From UMGS1696 sp964430105 (GTDB lineage: Bacteria > Bacillota > Clostridia > Oscillospirales > CAG-272), in contig CAYSEF010000015.1 of the NCBI GenBank assembly GCA_964430105.1, positions 1-40,398 of the forward strand: a stretch of 40,398 nt of DNA. The letters are read 5' to 3'. How positions within the stretch are numbered: the stretch's first letter is position 1; each line of letters starts with the position of its first letter. The translations under genes were made by a program, and so were the position numbers. Positions 17,715 to 24,523 of this stretch are shown in pieces. The notes below the pieces were generated by a model. That model was not told the DNA's origin, did no database searches, and worked only from the letters and a program-made list of their open reading frames with translations.

Positions 17715-18455
17715 ATGAGAATGAGAAAAAAACGTCACGGAAGTGAAAGACTTATCGCACTTTCCGCACTTTTGTACCCTAACACAGAAGAAAAGTGGAT
17801 TCCATCAACAGAAGTGTTTGGAAATGATCTTCCTTTGAAGCTCGAAGTAGGCTGTGGTAAGGGTGATTTTATGACAGCACTTTCAGAAAGAGATACAGAA
17901 TTCAACTATATTGCGCTTGAGAGAGTAGCTGATGTTGCAGTGTGCGCCGTTGAAAAATACGCATCTCATCGTGGACTCGGAAAGCTTGGGGCTAATGGTG
18001 GATGGCAAACTCCTGATGGTGAGCTTTATAAAGATGGTGCATCATGGGATATTCCTGCAGCAATGCGTGGAAATGTACGTTTTATAGTTGGGGAAGCCAA
18101 TGATATAATCACACTTATGCCTGATAATACACTTGAAGGTATCATTGCTAATTTCAGTGACCCTTGGTCCAGAAAATGCAATTATGAAAAGCGTAGACTT
18201 ACACATCCTGCGTATCTTGCAAACTATAAGCGTGTCCTTAAGGCTGGAGGAACTTTTTCCTTCAAGACAGATAATGATGTTCTGTTTGATTATACGCTTG
18301 AAATGTTGCCGGAATGCGGATTTGAGATAAAATTTATGACACGAGATCTGCATAAGTCTGAAAGAGCTGAAACCAACATTGTTACTGAATACGAACGTAA
18401 CTTCACTGAGAAGGGAATTCTTATAAAAATGCTCGAGGCTTGTCCAATAAAGTAA
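17715..18455 (+). CDS. trmB: tRNA (guanine-N7-)-methyltransferase
   Basis: SAM-dependent Rossmann methyltransferase that forms m7G46 in the variable loop of tRNAs. The SAM site is LEVGCGKGDF (about 42-51), then FNYIALERVADVAV, IIANFSDPWSRKC and KRRLTHPAYLANYKRVLKAGG, with FKTDNDVLFDYT near the C-terminus. It has 246 residues, longer than the usual ~215, because of a loop insertion of about 30 residues after HRGLGKL, rich in Gly and Trp. The usual FPDPWPKKRH reads FSDPWSRKCN here. GGAG lies upstream of the ATG. It is transcribed divergently from the DUF1700-like gene. Confidence 0.93.
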   Translation: MRMRKKRHGSERLIALSALLYPNTEEKWIPSTEVFGNDLPLKLEVGCGKGDFMTALSERDTEFNYIALERVADVAVCAVEKYASHRGLGKLGANGGWQTPDGELYKDGASWDIPAAMRGNVRFIVGEANDIITLMPDNTLEGIIANFSDPWSRKCNYEKRRLTHPAYLANYKRVLKAGGTFSFKTDNDVLFDYTLEMLPECGFEIKFMTRDLHKSERAETNIVTEYERNFTEKGILIKMLEACPIK

Positions 18456-18473
18456 AAATATATCTAAAATAAC

Positions 18474-18553
18474 AAAAAACACTTGACAGAAACGCCTGCA
18501 AGTGTTATACTAACTGAGCATAAAGAAACCAATATGATTTGATACAACTCTAC
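18474..18553 (-). ncRNA. Candidate small RNA downstream of trmB
   Basis: On the minus strand a strong promoter (18560-18588) is followed, about 80 nt later, by a hairpin (AACACTTG, plus 18499-18506, with CAAGTGTT, plus 18478-18485; inner CAG/CTG pairing) and six T (18474-18479). This makes a complete transcription unit with no reading frame of note: its only ATGs stop within a few codons. It lies between trmB and the DUF6323-like gene and points back towards the trmB 3' end. It matches no RNA family I know. It could be a trans-acting RNA, an antisense regulator of the plus-strand leader, or a decayed gene. Confidence 0.4.
18483..18511 (+). promoter_or_regulatory. Sigma-A promoter of the DUF6323/DUF6179-like pair
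   Basis: TTGACA (18483-18488), 17-bp spacer, TATACT (18506-18511) with the extended TGT (18503-18505). It gives a leader of about 120 nt before 18642. The promoter is built into the terminator stem of the minus-strand small RNA, so the two transcripts overlap head-on. Confidence 0.65.
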
Positions 18554-18559
18554 ATTTAT

Positions 18560-18588
18560 ATTGTATCACAGCGATGTGCAGTTGTCAA
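18560..18588 (-). promoter_or_regulatory. Sigma-A promoter of the candidate small RNA
   Basis: On the minus strand, TTGACA (plus 18583-18588), 17-bp spacer, TACAAT (plus 18560-18565) with an extended TGA before the -10. This match is as good as that of the confirmed genes in the window, but there is no protein gene downstream of it. Confidence 0.6.
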
Positions 18589-18641
18589 GAGGTTTAATAA
18601 TTTTTTTAATATTATTTTAACAGAGATACGAGGTATGATGA

Positions 18642-19409
18642 ATGAACGGATTGATATCACTTGAAAATTTATCTCTTCGTCCTGTTTCTGAGGAGATTCT
18701 TGCGCTCAATGAAATATCACAGAGCTATGGACTTGTTCTTACAGAAGAGGATGCAAAAGAGCTTTCAGAAATGCGCAATAAAGCTATTGTCGAAAATGAA
18801 AGAGTTGAGATAGGCGTTGGAGCAGTTTCAGATATCATAAAACGCTTTTGCACATCACGATACATAACAAATGAAAACTATACTTATGTTCTTAATGAAG
18901 TAACATATCTGTTCTACTACATCAAAACTGAGACAGATGATAAGATCAGCGATCATGATCTTATCGAAGAATTGTTTAATCGTTTCGAGCTATACTGTCG
19001 TGGAAGTATTGATACTTTGGAAAGCAGGGAAGCCGAACGCATTATTCGTAAGGTAAATAGTGGCGATAAGTATTACGAATGGTTTAAGGATCGTGACGAG
19101 CTTGATTATAACAATGAGGTTGGTTCAAGAGAAGCTGAGGGTGTATATGAAGATTCAGCAACACCACACACAGCGCGCTCACTTAAATTCTCATCGTATG
19201 ACGAAGATTTCTTTGCCGATGATACACTTGCAGACCATGATATGTATGAGGAAGATCTCGATTACAACGCCGATGATTTCGATGTATCACTCGATGCATA
19301 TGATGAATTTCACAATAATGAAAAAATTGACGATATGCTCGATGATGAGAAACGCGATATAGCTAAGGAAGATATGGATGATGAGGAGGATGATGAATAT
19401 GAGCAATAA
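18642..19409 (+). CDS. DUF6323-like protein with a long acidic tail
   Basis: A 255-residue soluble protein. Residues about 20-140 (SYGLVLTEEDAKEL, MRNKAIVENERVEIGVGA, FCTSRYITNENYTYVLNEV, FYYIKTET and LYCRGSIDTLES) resemble the DUF6323 family of Clostridia, which is uncharacterised and typically paired with DUF6179. From about 185 to the end the chain is overwhelmingly Asp/Glu with no obvious fold, an extension I do not recall in the family. GAGGT lies 7 nt before the ATG; two nearby ATGs are out of frame. The next gene begins inside its last codons. Function is unknown. The family call is from memory of the motif pattern, not from a search. Confidence 0.6.
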   Translation: MNGLISLENLSLRPVSEEILALNEISQSYGLVLTEEDAKELSEMRNKAIVENERVEIGVGAVSDIIKRFCTSRYITNENYTYVLNEVTYLFYYIKTETDDKISDHDLIEELFNRFELYCRGSIDTLESREAERIIRKVNSGDKYYEWFKDRDELDYNNEVGSREAEGVYEDSATPHTARSLKFSSYDEDFFADDTLADHDMYEEDLDYNADDFDVSLDAYDEFHNNEKIDDMLDDEKRDIAKEDMDDEEDDEYEQ

Positions 19410-20055
19410 TGAAATTATCTCCTATAATGGACTTGATCCGGAAAGAATTGACAAATCGGATTTAACAAATTCATTGGTAATGGAAGCTTATCGTGTTGGC
19501 ATTATCTCCGACTTCGAGCTGAATCGAATCAGAACAGACCTCATGTCCGCACTGGCAGAAATAATTGGTTTGTACACAAAGAACCAATCGACATCGCTCA
19601 AAGCAGATACAGCGCGAGAACTTACCGCTTGTATGATGTATAATATCGACACATACCTGCTTTCTATCGGTAATATAGGACAGGCTCTTGAGCAGCTTAG
19701 AGACAGAAAACCATATGAACTGTATGGTAAAGGTTATCTTATTAATCAAAAACTATACGAAACAGCAAAACATCTATATGGTGCAGTGAGATATAGTCGC
19801 TTAAAAAATGCTAGTGAAGCTTATAATAGAACGATAGATCAGTATTTTCATCACTATCTCAAACATTATGACCCACGTTTTTCAGCACACAACAAAATCT
19901 ATATCACTCTTGTGGAATATGGCATCAGTGGAGCATTCCATATTAATGAAGCTGTAGATGTGCTTAGAAAATTGACGGAAATTAATAATGGACGTAAAGC
20001 AGATGTCACAATTACCGCAGAAGTGAATCACGACAAGAATCTCGAAGAAGAATAA
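19399..20055 (+). CDS. DUF6179-like protein
   Basis: A 218-residue, mostly helical soluble protein with no membrane segment or signal. Segments such as ELNRIRTDLMSALAEIIGLY, TKNQSTSLKADTAREL, MMYNIDTYLLSIGN, LIN-QKLYETAKHLYGAV and HHYLKHYDPRFSAHNK match the pattern I associate with DUF6179, whose function is unknown. The ATG at 19399 is chosen because GAGGAGGA ends 8 nt upstream; earlier in-frame ATGs (19378-19393) lie before or in that site. It overlaps the DUF6323-like gene by 11 nt, so the two are translationally coupled. Its last 44 nt overlap the 3' end of the convergent symporter gene. Confidence 0.6.
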   Translation: MSNNEIISYNGLDPERIDKSDLTNSLVMEAYRVGIISDFELNRIRTDLMSALAEIIGLYTKNQSTSLKADTARELTACMMYNIDTYLLSIGNIGQALEQLRDRKPYELYGKGYLINQKLYETAKHLYGAVRYSRLKNASEAYNRTIDQYFHHYLKHYDPRFSAHNKIYITLVEYGISGAFHINEAVDVLRKLTEINNGRKADVTITAEVNHDKNLEEE

Positions 20056-21340
20056 TTACAATACAGTTAACTACGGTCATCATTCCGATAATAATATCCG
20101 CAGAAAGCCACACAACAGGGGCAGAAATCATCGCTCCTATCACTGTGCAGGCGACGGATACTACGGAATAGATGAACCGTATTCTTTTTTTATTTGACAA
20201 ATATCCTATAGCTATGTTTCCGTAATATAATTGAGCCAAAATAGTTGCATATGCGAAAAGTACGATCGATATTATTAGAATAACATAAACTCCCTCTCCG
20301 GTGAGAAGCCTAAACGATTCCAGTGTTACATCAGCTGAATCAGCGGTGTTATTATGCCAGGGAATACAAGAAAATCGTCTGTCGGCAATGAGAATAACGA
20401 ATGCAGTCAGCGAACAAAGAATTATTGTGTCAAAAATCACCTCAAATATACCAAGACAAGCTTGATGATGTGGACTTTTTGTGTCAGCCGAAGCATGTGC
20501 TGTAGGAGATGTACCACATCCTGCTTCATTTGAGAATATTCCACGCATAATGCCAAAGCGCATAGCTTCACGGATAGAAAAACCAAACGCTCCACCGACA
20601 GCTGCTCGAAAATTAAATGCTGACTTTATGATATCCCATATAATGTCGATGAGAATATCACGGTTATTCCATATTATTGCGAGTGTTAAAAAAATATAAA
20701 TTGCGGTGAGTGGAGGAATAAGAAGTGATGTAAGACGTTCGATTTTTCGTGCTCCAAAGACTATTGCAAGAAGTACAAAAAATCCTAAAAGTATACCATA
20801 TAAGAATCTTTTATTTCCCGGAATTACTGAAATTGCTGCATTTGCCTGCACAAGATTGCCGGTTATAAGTGAATTGGTACAACACAGAATCGCAAATCCT
20901 GCTGCGATAACTTTACTGTATTTTTCTGAAACTATATTGTTAAGACCATCTTCTATGTAATACATTGCACCACCGAACCATCCGTTTTCATCATGTCTGC
21001 GATGCTTTACAGCAAGATATACTTCTGCGTATTTGATTGACAAGACAGCTAACGCACCTATCCACATCCAAAATATTGAGCCCGGCCCACCTGAAATAAG
21101 TGCTGTTGTAACTCCTGTAATATTTCCTACTCCAAGTGTTCCTGCAAGTGCAACAGTCAGTGCACGAAAAGGTGTTGTGGTTGAGTTTTTGGGAGTGTCC
21201 GTCAGTGTTTTTATAAATCTCTTAGGATACATAATTTTGTCGAGCCGAACTGTCTTAGTCATAATAAATGCAGCTATAAAAAGTGTGAAAGGTGTAATAA
21301 CGCTGCCGAGAACAGAAGACAGTGATTCAAAGATTCCCAT
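20012..21340 (-). CDS. Amino acid:Na+ symporter, AGCS family
   Basis: Integral membrane transporter of the alanine or glycine:cation symporter family (AgcS/AlsT type), importing Ala or Gly with Na+. The 442 residues contain about ten hydrophobic helices. Family motifs are LTVALAGTLGVGNITGV, GPGSIFWMWIGALAV, KYAEVYLAVKHR, GGAMYYIEDGL and GIFSNEAGCGTSPTAHA. TGGAGATATT is the ribosome site. The substrate cannot be told from sequence alone. Its C-terminal 14 codons are read from the complement of the DUF6179-like gene's 3' end; there is no space for a conventional terminator between the two. Confidence 0.92.
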   Translation of the reverse strand: MGIFESLSSVLGSVITPFTLFIAAFIMTKTVRLDKIMYPKRFIKTLTDTPKNSTTTPFRALTVALAGTLGVGNITGVTTALISGGPGSIFWMWIGALAVLSIKYAEVYLAVKHRRHDENGWFGGAMYYIEDGLNNIVSEKYSKVIAAGFAILCCTNSLITGNLVQANAAISVIPGNKRFLYGILLGFFVLLAIVFGARKIERLTSLLIPPLTAIYIFLTLAIIWNNRDILIDIIWDIIKSAFNFRAAVGGAFGFSIREAMRFGIMRGIFSNEAGCGTSPTAHASADTKSPHHQACLGIFEVIFDTIILCSLTAFVILIADRRFSCIPWHNNTADSADVTLESFRLLTGEGVYVILIISIVLFAYATILAQLYYGNIAIGYLSNKKRIRFIYSVVSVACTVIGAMISAPVVWLSADIIIGMMTVVNCIVIILLRDSCRDSLLR

Positions 21341-21438
21341 AATATCTCCATACTATTCTGTGTGTTATATTTACCAATAATTATGATTATTAATAAATAA
21401 ACAGAACGGAAAATTATGTGAGATAATATGAAATAAAT

Positions 21439-21464
21439 GGAACTTTTTGATGATGCTACACGTC
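21439..21464 (+). promoter_or_regulatory. ECF-sigma-like promoter of the phosphodiester glycosidase gene
   Basis: GGAAC (21439-21443), 17-bp spacer, CGTC (21461-21464), followed by TAATAATG. The -10 end lies 39 nt before the ATG at 21504. It has the same elements and spacing as the site at 1378-1403. No TTGACA/TATAAT promoter is seen in this gap on the plus strand. Confidence 0.5.
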
Positions 21465-21503
21465 TAATAATGAAATAGCTCAGATTTGATATTAGGAGAT
21501 TCA

Positions 21504-22718
21504 ATGAAAAAAGTTGCACGAATAGTTTCAGCGTTTCTTTTGTCCTGTTTTACTCTACTTATAGCGGGAATACTTGCGTTTTATATACTTATCGTAGCAG
21601 GTGCGAGTCCTAAATTGCAAACCATGTGGATATGTTCAGCAATGCGAACAATGTCTCATAAATATCTTGCTACTGCTTTTTTCTCGGATGAATATATCGA
21701 TTCTATTATGAAAGCAAATGAAGTAGATGACAGAGGTTATGATTCTGAAATACTGTCATTTGAAACAAAATTGCCGTCACCTGATACGCTTGAGGTAATA
21801 GCAAAAGATGAAGAACCCGATGATACCGAACCTGCTGTTGAATCTGAATTTGAAACAACAGAAGAATCAATAAATGAAACTGTTGAGGAATCTGAAACTG
21901 AAATAAAAGAACCACTGTCTTACAGCGAAGAAAACACACCTGTATCTGATATCGAAGAAAATTCGGATGAACCTGATTACATATCTGAAGGTTATGAAAT
22001 GCTTGAGGAGGGGTTATATCTTAAAGAAGTTTCCGGACTCACATGGAGAGGCTTTGTAATGTTGGTGGAAGACCCTCTTAGATTAAAGCTTGTCGATACA
22101 TCACAGCAGTATGTGTGTGGCGAAAATGTTATGACAATGACTACAAATGCAGGTGGCATAGCAGGAATTAACGGTGGCGGATTTACAGATGGCCCCAATT
22201 ACGATTCAAACGGAGGAACTCCTGCAGGACTTATTATAGAGGATAGCAAGCTTGTATGGCCACTTGAACCAGACGATTCCATATACAATATGATTGGCAT
22301 AAACAATGAAGGAGCACTTGTTTTGCGTCACTGTACAGCACAGTGGGCACTTGATAATAATATAGTTAGCGCAGTGTCCTTCTCACCATTTATTGTTGTG
22401 AATGGTGAAGGGTTGATCAAGAATGGTACCGGAGGATGGGGAATAGCACCTCGAACATCTATAGGACAGCGAAAGACAGGAGAATTTTTGCTTCTTGTTA
22501 TCGATGGTCGCCAACCTGATTGGAGCATTGGATGTGATCTTGATGTTTTACAGGAAGTCATGCTTGAAGAAGATGCGTATAACGCTGCCATGCTTGATGG
22601 AGGAAGTTCCACAGCTATGGTATTTAATGGTGAATATATCAACCGTCCCAGTCTTGGTCACGAGAGATGGATAAATAATAGCTTTGTGGTTATACCAAAT
22701 CCTACAGCAAAAGGCTAA
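21504..22718 (+). CDS. Membrane-anchored phosphodiester glycosidase (NAGPA/DUF2233)
   Basis: Protein of 404 residues with an N-terminal anchor (about 5-30), an extracytoplasmic spacer very rich in Glu, Ser, Thr and Pro (about 75-160), and a C-terminal NAGPA domain (about 170-400). NAGPA proteins hydrolyse phosphodiester-linked sugars, as in GlcNAc-1-phosphodiester alpha-N-acetylglucosaminidase; bacterial members act on cell-surface polymers. Motifs are AGINGGGFTDG, GWGIAPRTSIGQ, LLLVIDGRQ, QEVMLEEDAYNAAMLDGGSS and a final SFVVIPN. I chose the ATG at 21504 with TAGGAGA upstream; an in-frame TTG at 21486 comes before that site. The ECF-like promoter and exported location suggest a wall-polymer role. 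The substrate is unknown. Confidence 0.88.
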   Translation: MKKVARIVSAFLLSCFTLLIAGILAFYILIVAGASPKLQTMWICSAMRTMSHKYLATAFFSDEYIDSIMKANEVDDRGYDSEILSFETKLPSPDTLEVIAKDEEPDDTEPAVESEFETTEESINETVEESETEIKEPLSYSEENTPVSDIEENSDEPDYISEGYEMLEEGLYLKEVSGLTWRGFVMLVEDPLRLKLVDTSQQYVCGENVMTMTTNAGGIAGINGGGFTDGPNYDSNGGTPAGLIIEDSKLVWPLEPDDSIYNMIGINNEGALVLRHCTAQWALDNNIVSAVSFSPFIVVNGEGLIKNGTGGWGIAPRTSIGQRKTGEFLLLVIDGRQPDWSIGCDLDVLQEVMLEEDAYNAAMLDGGSSTAMVFNGEYINRPSLGHERWINNSFVVIPNPTAKG

Positions 22719-22756
22719 AATTAGAAAGATATTAAATAAATCGAATAAAACAGTTA

Positions 22757-22793
22757 ACCCTCCGTATGACTTCAATCATATGGAGGGTGTTTT
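22757..22793 (+). terminator. Intrinsic terminator after the phosphodiester glycosidase
   Basis: ACCCTCCGTATGA (22757-22769) pairs with TCATATGGAGGGT (22776-22788) with one G-U pair, followed by GTTTTGTATTTT. Confidence 0.85.
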
Positions 22794-22878
22794 GTATTTT
22801 CTCTTTCTACCTGTTATTTGCTTATACATAAATATCCACATTACTATTTCATGTAGCTTTTTATATGCAAAACAAAAA

Positions 22879-22950
22879 AGCTAGTGATGGGATTTGAACC
22901 CATGACCTGCTGATTACGAATCAGCTGCTCTACCCCTGAGCCACACTAGC
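22879..22950 (-). tRNA. tRNA-Thr (anticodon CGU)
   Basis: A full cloverleaf folds on the minus strand. Acceptor GCTAGTG pairs with CACTAGC; the D arm has GGCTCAGGGGTAGAGC; the anticodon stem GCTGA/TCAGC carries loop TTCGTAA with anticodon CGT (plus 22916-22918); the T arm is ATGGG-TTCAAAT-CCCAT. CCA is not encoded. The discriminator base is U (22879), less usual than A. A T run follows at once and may end transcription. It decodes ACG. A perfect promoter lies upstream at 22987-23015. Confidence 0.96.
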
Positions 22951-22965
22951 AATTCTATTAACTTT

Positions 22966-22980
22966 GCTGAATAATTCAGC
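22966..22980. repeat. 15-nt palindrome in the tRNA-Thr leader
   Basis: GCTGAAT-A-ATTCAGC lies between the promoter and the 5' end of tRNA-Thr. It may form a small leader hairpin that aids 5' processing, or it may be an operator. Confidence 0.5.
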
Positions 22981-22986
22981 CATTTG

Positions 22987-23015
22987 ATTATACTATAAAA
23001 AAAGGCTTCTGTCAA
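22987..23015 (-). promoter_or_regulatory. Sigma-A promoter of tRNA-Thr
   Basis: On the minus strand a perfect TTGACA (plus 23010-23015), 17-bp spacer, and a perfect TATAAT (plus 22987-22992). The start falls about 30 nt before the tRNA. Confidence 0.85.
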
Positions 23016-23036
23016 GTGTAAAAGTCTAATTTGTAA

Positions 23037-23078
23037 CAAAAAACAAGCGGTATACGGTAAATTACGCATATCGCTTGT
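23037..23078 (-). terminator. Terminator of the cysteine-rich protein gene
   Basis: On the minus strand, ACAAGCGATATGCGTAA (plus 23062-23078) pairs with TTACCGTATACCGCTTGT (plus 23043-23060) with a few wobbles, followed by six T (plus 23038-23043). Confidence 0.85.
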
Positions 23079-23103
23079 AAAAACTTATTATCTATTCAGA
23101 GTG

Positions 23104-23700
23104 TTATTCAGCATCAGTGCTGTCGTTAATTTCCGATGTTTCGCAGTCACAGCTTTGAGTATCTTCGTCGCATTTGCAACAACCGCATTCGCAAGAGCCT
23201 TCATCACAATCGCAATTTCCATCGCAATCGCACTCTCCGCCACAGTGGCAATTTCCGTCGCAATCACATTCTCCGTCACAATCGCACTGTTCTTCATCAC
23301 AACAGCATTCGTATTCAACTTCAATTTCAGGTTCAGGTTTGATCTGCTTCATACCGCACTTAGGGCAGAAAGTATATTCATCAGCTATTTCTTCACCACA
23401 GCCTTCGCATACAACTACCTTGCGGAGTTTTGCGATTTCGTTTTTGTAGGAAGCGATATCTGCTTTGAGCTTATCTGCTTGCATGATGCGATCAGCTATA
23501 TCACCTGTGCAATCAAGACCGGTGCGTTCTGCGTTATAGAACATACGACCAATCTCCTCATATACAGCACTAAGCTTGGATTCAGCAGTCTTTACGTTTA
23601 CATTGAGCTTAGCAATTGTTGTTAATTCGTTTGTCTTTTTTACAGCTTTATCTGCTGCATCGCTTGCATTACGCTTGAAATTCTCGAAAAAATTGTTCAT
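23104..23700 (-). CDS. Zinc-ribbon protein with a 20-cysteine acidic tail
   Basis: A 198-residue protein in three parts. Residues 1-95 are a charged, probably coiled-coil helix (DAADKAVKKTNELTTIAKL, YKNEIAKLRK). Next is a zinc ribbon, CEGC-x10-CPKC, with C98, C101, C112 and C115. Residues 131-186 are a tail with 20 Cys alternating with Asp, Glu and Gly (CDCDG units repeated about three times), resembling a metallothionein or a metal sponge. The N-terminal part with a ribbon is a known Firmicutes arrangement; the tail is unusual. I chose the ATG at 23700 with AAAGGA upstream; the in-frame ATG at 23754 overlaps the promoter. It is a single-gene unit with its own promoter and terminator. Metal binding is inferred. 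Confidence 0.8.
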   Translation of the reverse strand: MNNFFENFKRNASDAADKAVKKTNELTTIAKLNVNVKTAESKLSAVYEEIGRMFYNAERTGLDCTGDIADRIMQADKLKADIASYKNEIAKLRKVVVCEGCGEEIADEYTFCPKCGMKQIKPEPEIEVEYECCCDEEQCDCDGECDCDGNCHCGGECDCDGNCDCDEGSCECGCCKCDEDTQSCDCETSEINDSTDAE

Positions 23701-23745
23701 AAGGTATTGATTCCTTTCTTGTAATATTGTTTTCCTGACAATAAC

Positions 23746-23774
23746 ATTATACACGTTTTTTCTTTCAATGTCAA
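23746..23774 (-). promoter_or_regulatory. Sigma-A promoter of the cysteine-rich protein gene
   Basis: On the minus strand a perfect TTGACA (plus 23769-23774), 17-bp spacer, and a perfect TATAAT (plus 23746-23751). This consensus strength suggests constitutive, fairly high expression. Confidence 0.85.
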
Positions 23775-23829
23775 ATTAAAATACAATTAAAATGTAAACA
23801 TTTGCACAACTCATTATAAAAAAATTCCG

Positions 23830-23859
23830 TGTATAGTTAATGTTTTTAATGAAATACTA
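23830..23859 (+). promoter_or_regulatory. Sigma-G/F-like forespore promoter of spoVAC
   Basis: TGTATA (23830-23835), 17-bp spacer, AATACTA (23853-23859). This is one base off TGAATA and one off CATACTA, the consensus for forespore sigma-G, which drives spoVA in Bacillus subtilis. No sigma-A promoter is seen in the gap. Confidence 0.55.
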
Positions 23860-23901
23860 ATCTTGCATTAAGTTTTTAGTATATGTGGGAGAAGGAAAAA
23901 T

Positions 23902-24345
23902 ATGAACGGAGAGATATATAAACGATATGCACAGGGAAGAGCAAAAAAATCCCCACTCCTAAAAGATTGTATTATAGCATTTTTTGTTGGTGGATTCATC
24001 TGTGTGGTAGCTGAGGGACTTATTAATCTCTATAGTTCACTCGGGCTTTCAGATGAAAATGCAGGAACAGTAACTTCGATAACAATAATTTTTTTGACAG
24101 CACTGTTCACAGGCTTTGGAATATTTGATAACCTTGCAAAATACGCCGGAGGCGGTACATTAGTCCCGATAACAGGATTTGCCAATGCTGTTGCATCTGC
24201 AGCGATAGATAATAAATCTGAAGGTTTTATACTTGGTGTTGGTGGCAAGATATTCACAATAGCCGGACCGGTTATTTTATATGGACTGTCAGCAGGTACG
24301 ATATATGGAATTATATACTGGCTTATCACCTTATTCAGTGCATAA
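23902..24345 (+). CDS. spoVAC: Stage V sporulation protein AC
   Basis: Integral membrane protein of the SpoVA channel, which moves dipicolinic acid into the forespore and releases it at germination. It has 147 residues with about four hydrophobic helices. Motifs include KSPLLKDCIIAFFVGGFIC, GFGIFDNLAKYAGGGTLVPITGFANAV and ASAAIDNKSEGFILGVG, all typical of SpoVAC/SpoVAEb. AGAAGGA precedes the ATG. In most Clostridia spoVAC is followed by spoVAD and spoVAE; here a terminator closes the gene at once, so it is monocistronic and the partners must be elsewhere. The upstream promoter looks forespore-specific. Confidence 0.93.
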   Translation: MNGEIYKRYAQGRAKKSPLLKDCIIAFFVGGFICVVAEGLINLYSSLGLSDENAGTVTSITIIFLTALFTGFGIFDNLAKYAGGGTLVPITGFANAVASAAIDNKSEGFILGVGGKIFTIAGPVILYGLSAGTIYGIIYWLITLFSA

Positions 24346-24372
24346 AAAGGAAAATACAAAAGCTCTAAATGG

Positions 24373-24400
24373 CGGCAAAGAGAAATCTCTGCCGTTTTTT
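24373..24400 (+). terminator. Intrinsic terminator after spoVAC
   Basis: CGGC-AA-AGAG pairs with CTCTGCCG (24373-24394) with a two-base bulge, followed by six T, G and four T. Confidence 0.75.
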
Positions 24401-24421
24401 GTTTTAATGTGAATATAATAA

Positions 24422-24449
24422 TTGACAATATATAACAACTTGTGATAAA
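24422..24449 (+). promoter_or_regulatory. Possible promoter of the DUF5131 gene
   Basis: TTGACA (24422-24427), 16-bp spacer, GATAAA (24444-24449) with an extended TGT. The -10 is imperfect. Confidence 0.45.
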
Positions 24450-24523
24450 ATTATATCGGACATTATCAAAATTTCTAATCAGAACAATAGTATATTTACA
24501 AAAAGGAGAGTATTGAGGGAGAT

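Noticed and set aside
18042..18482. 146-residue minus-strand frame under trmB
   Set aside because: It lies opposite the conserved trmB motifs and has no start signal.
23101..23625. 174-residue hydrophobic plus-strand frame opposite the cysteine-rich gene
   Set aside because: It is the complement of the repeat-rich zinc-ribbon gene, which has a promoter, ribosome site, terminator and recognisable motifs; this frame has none.
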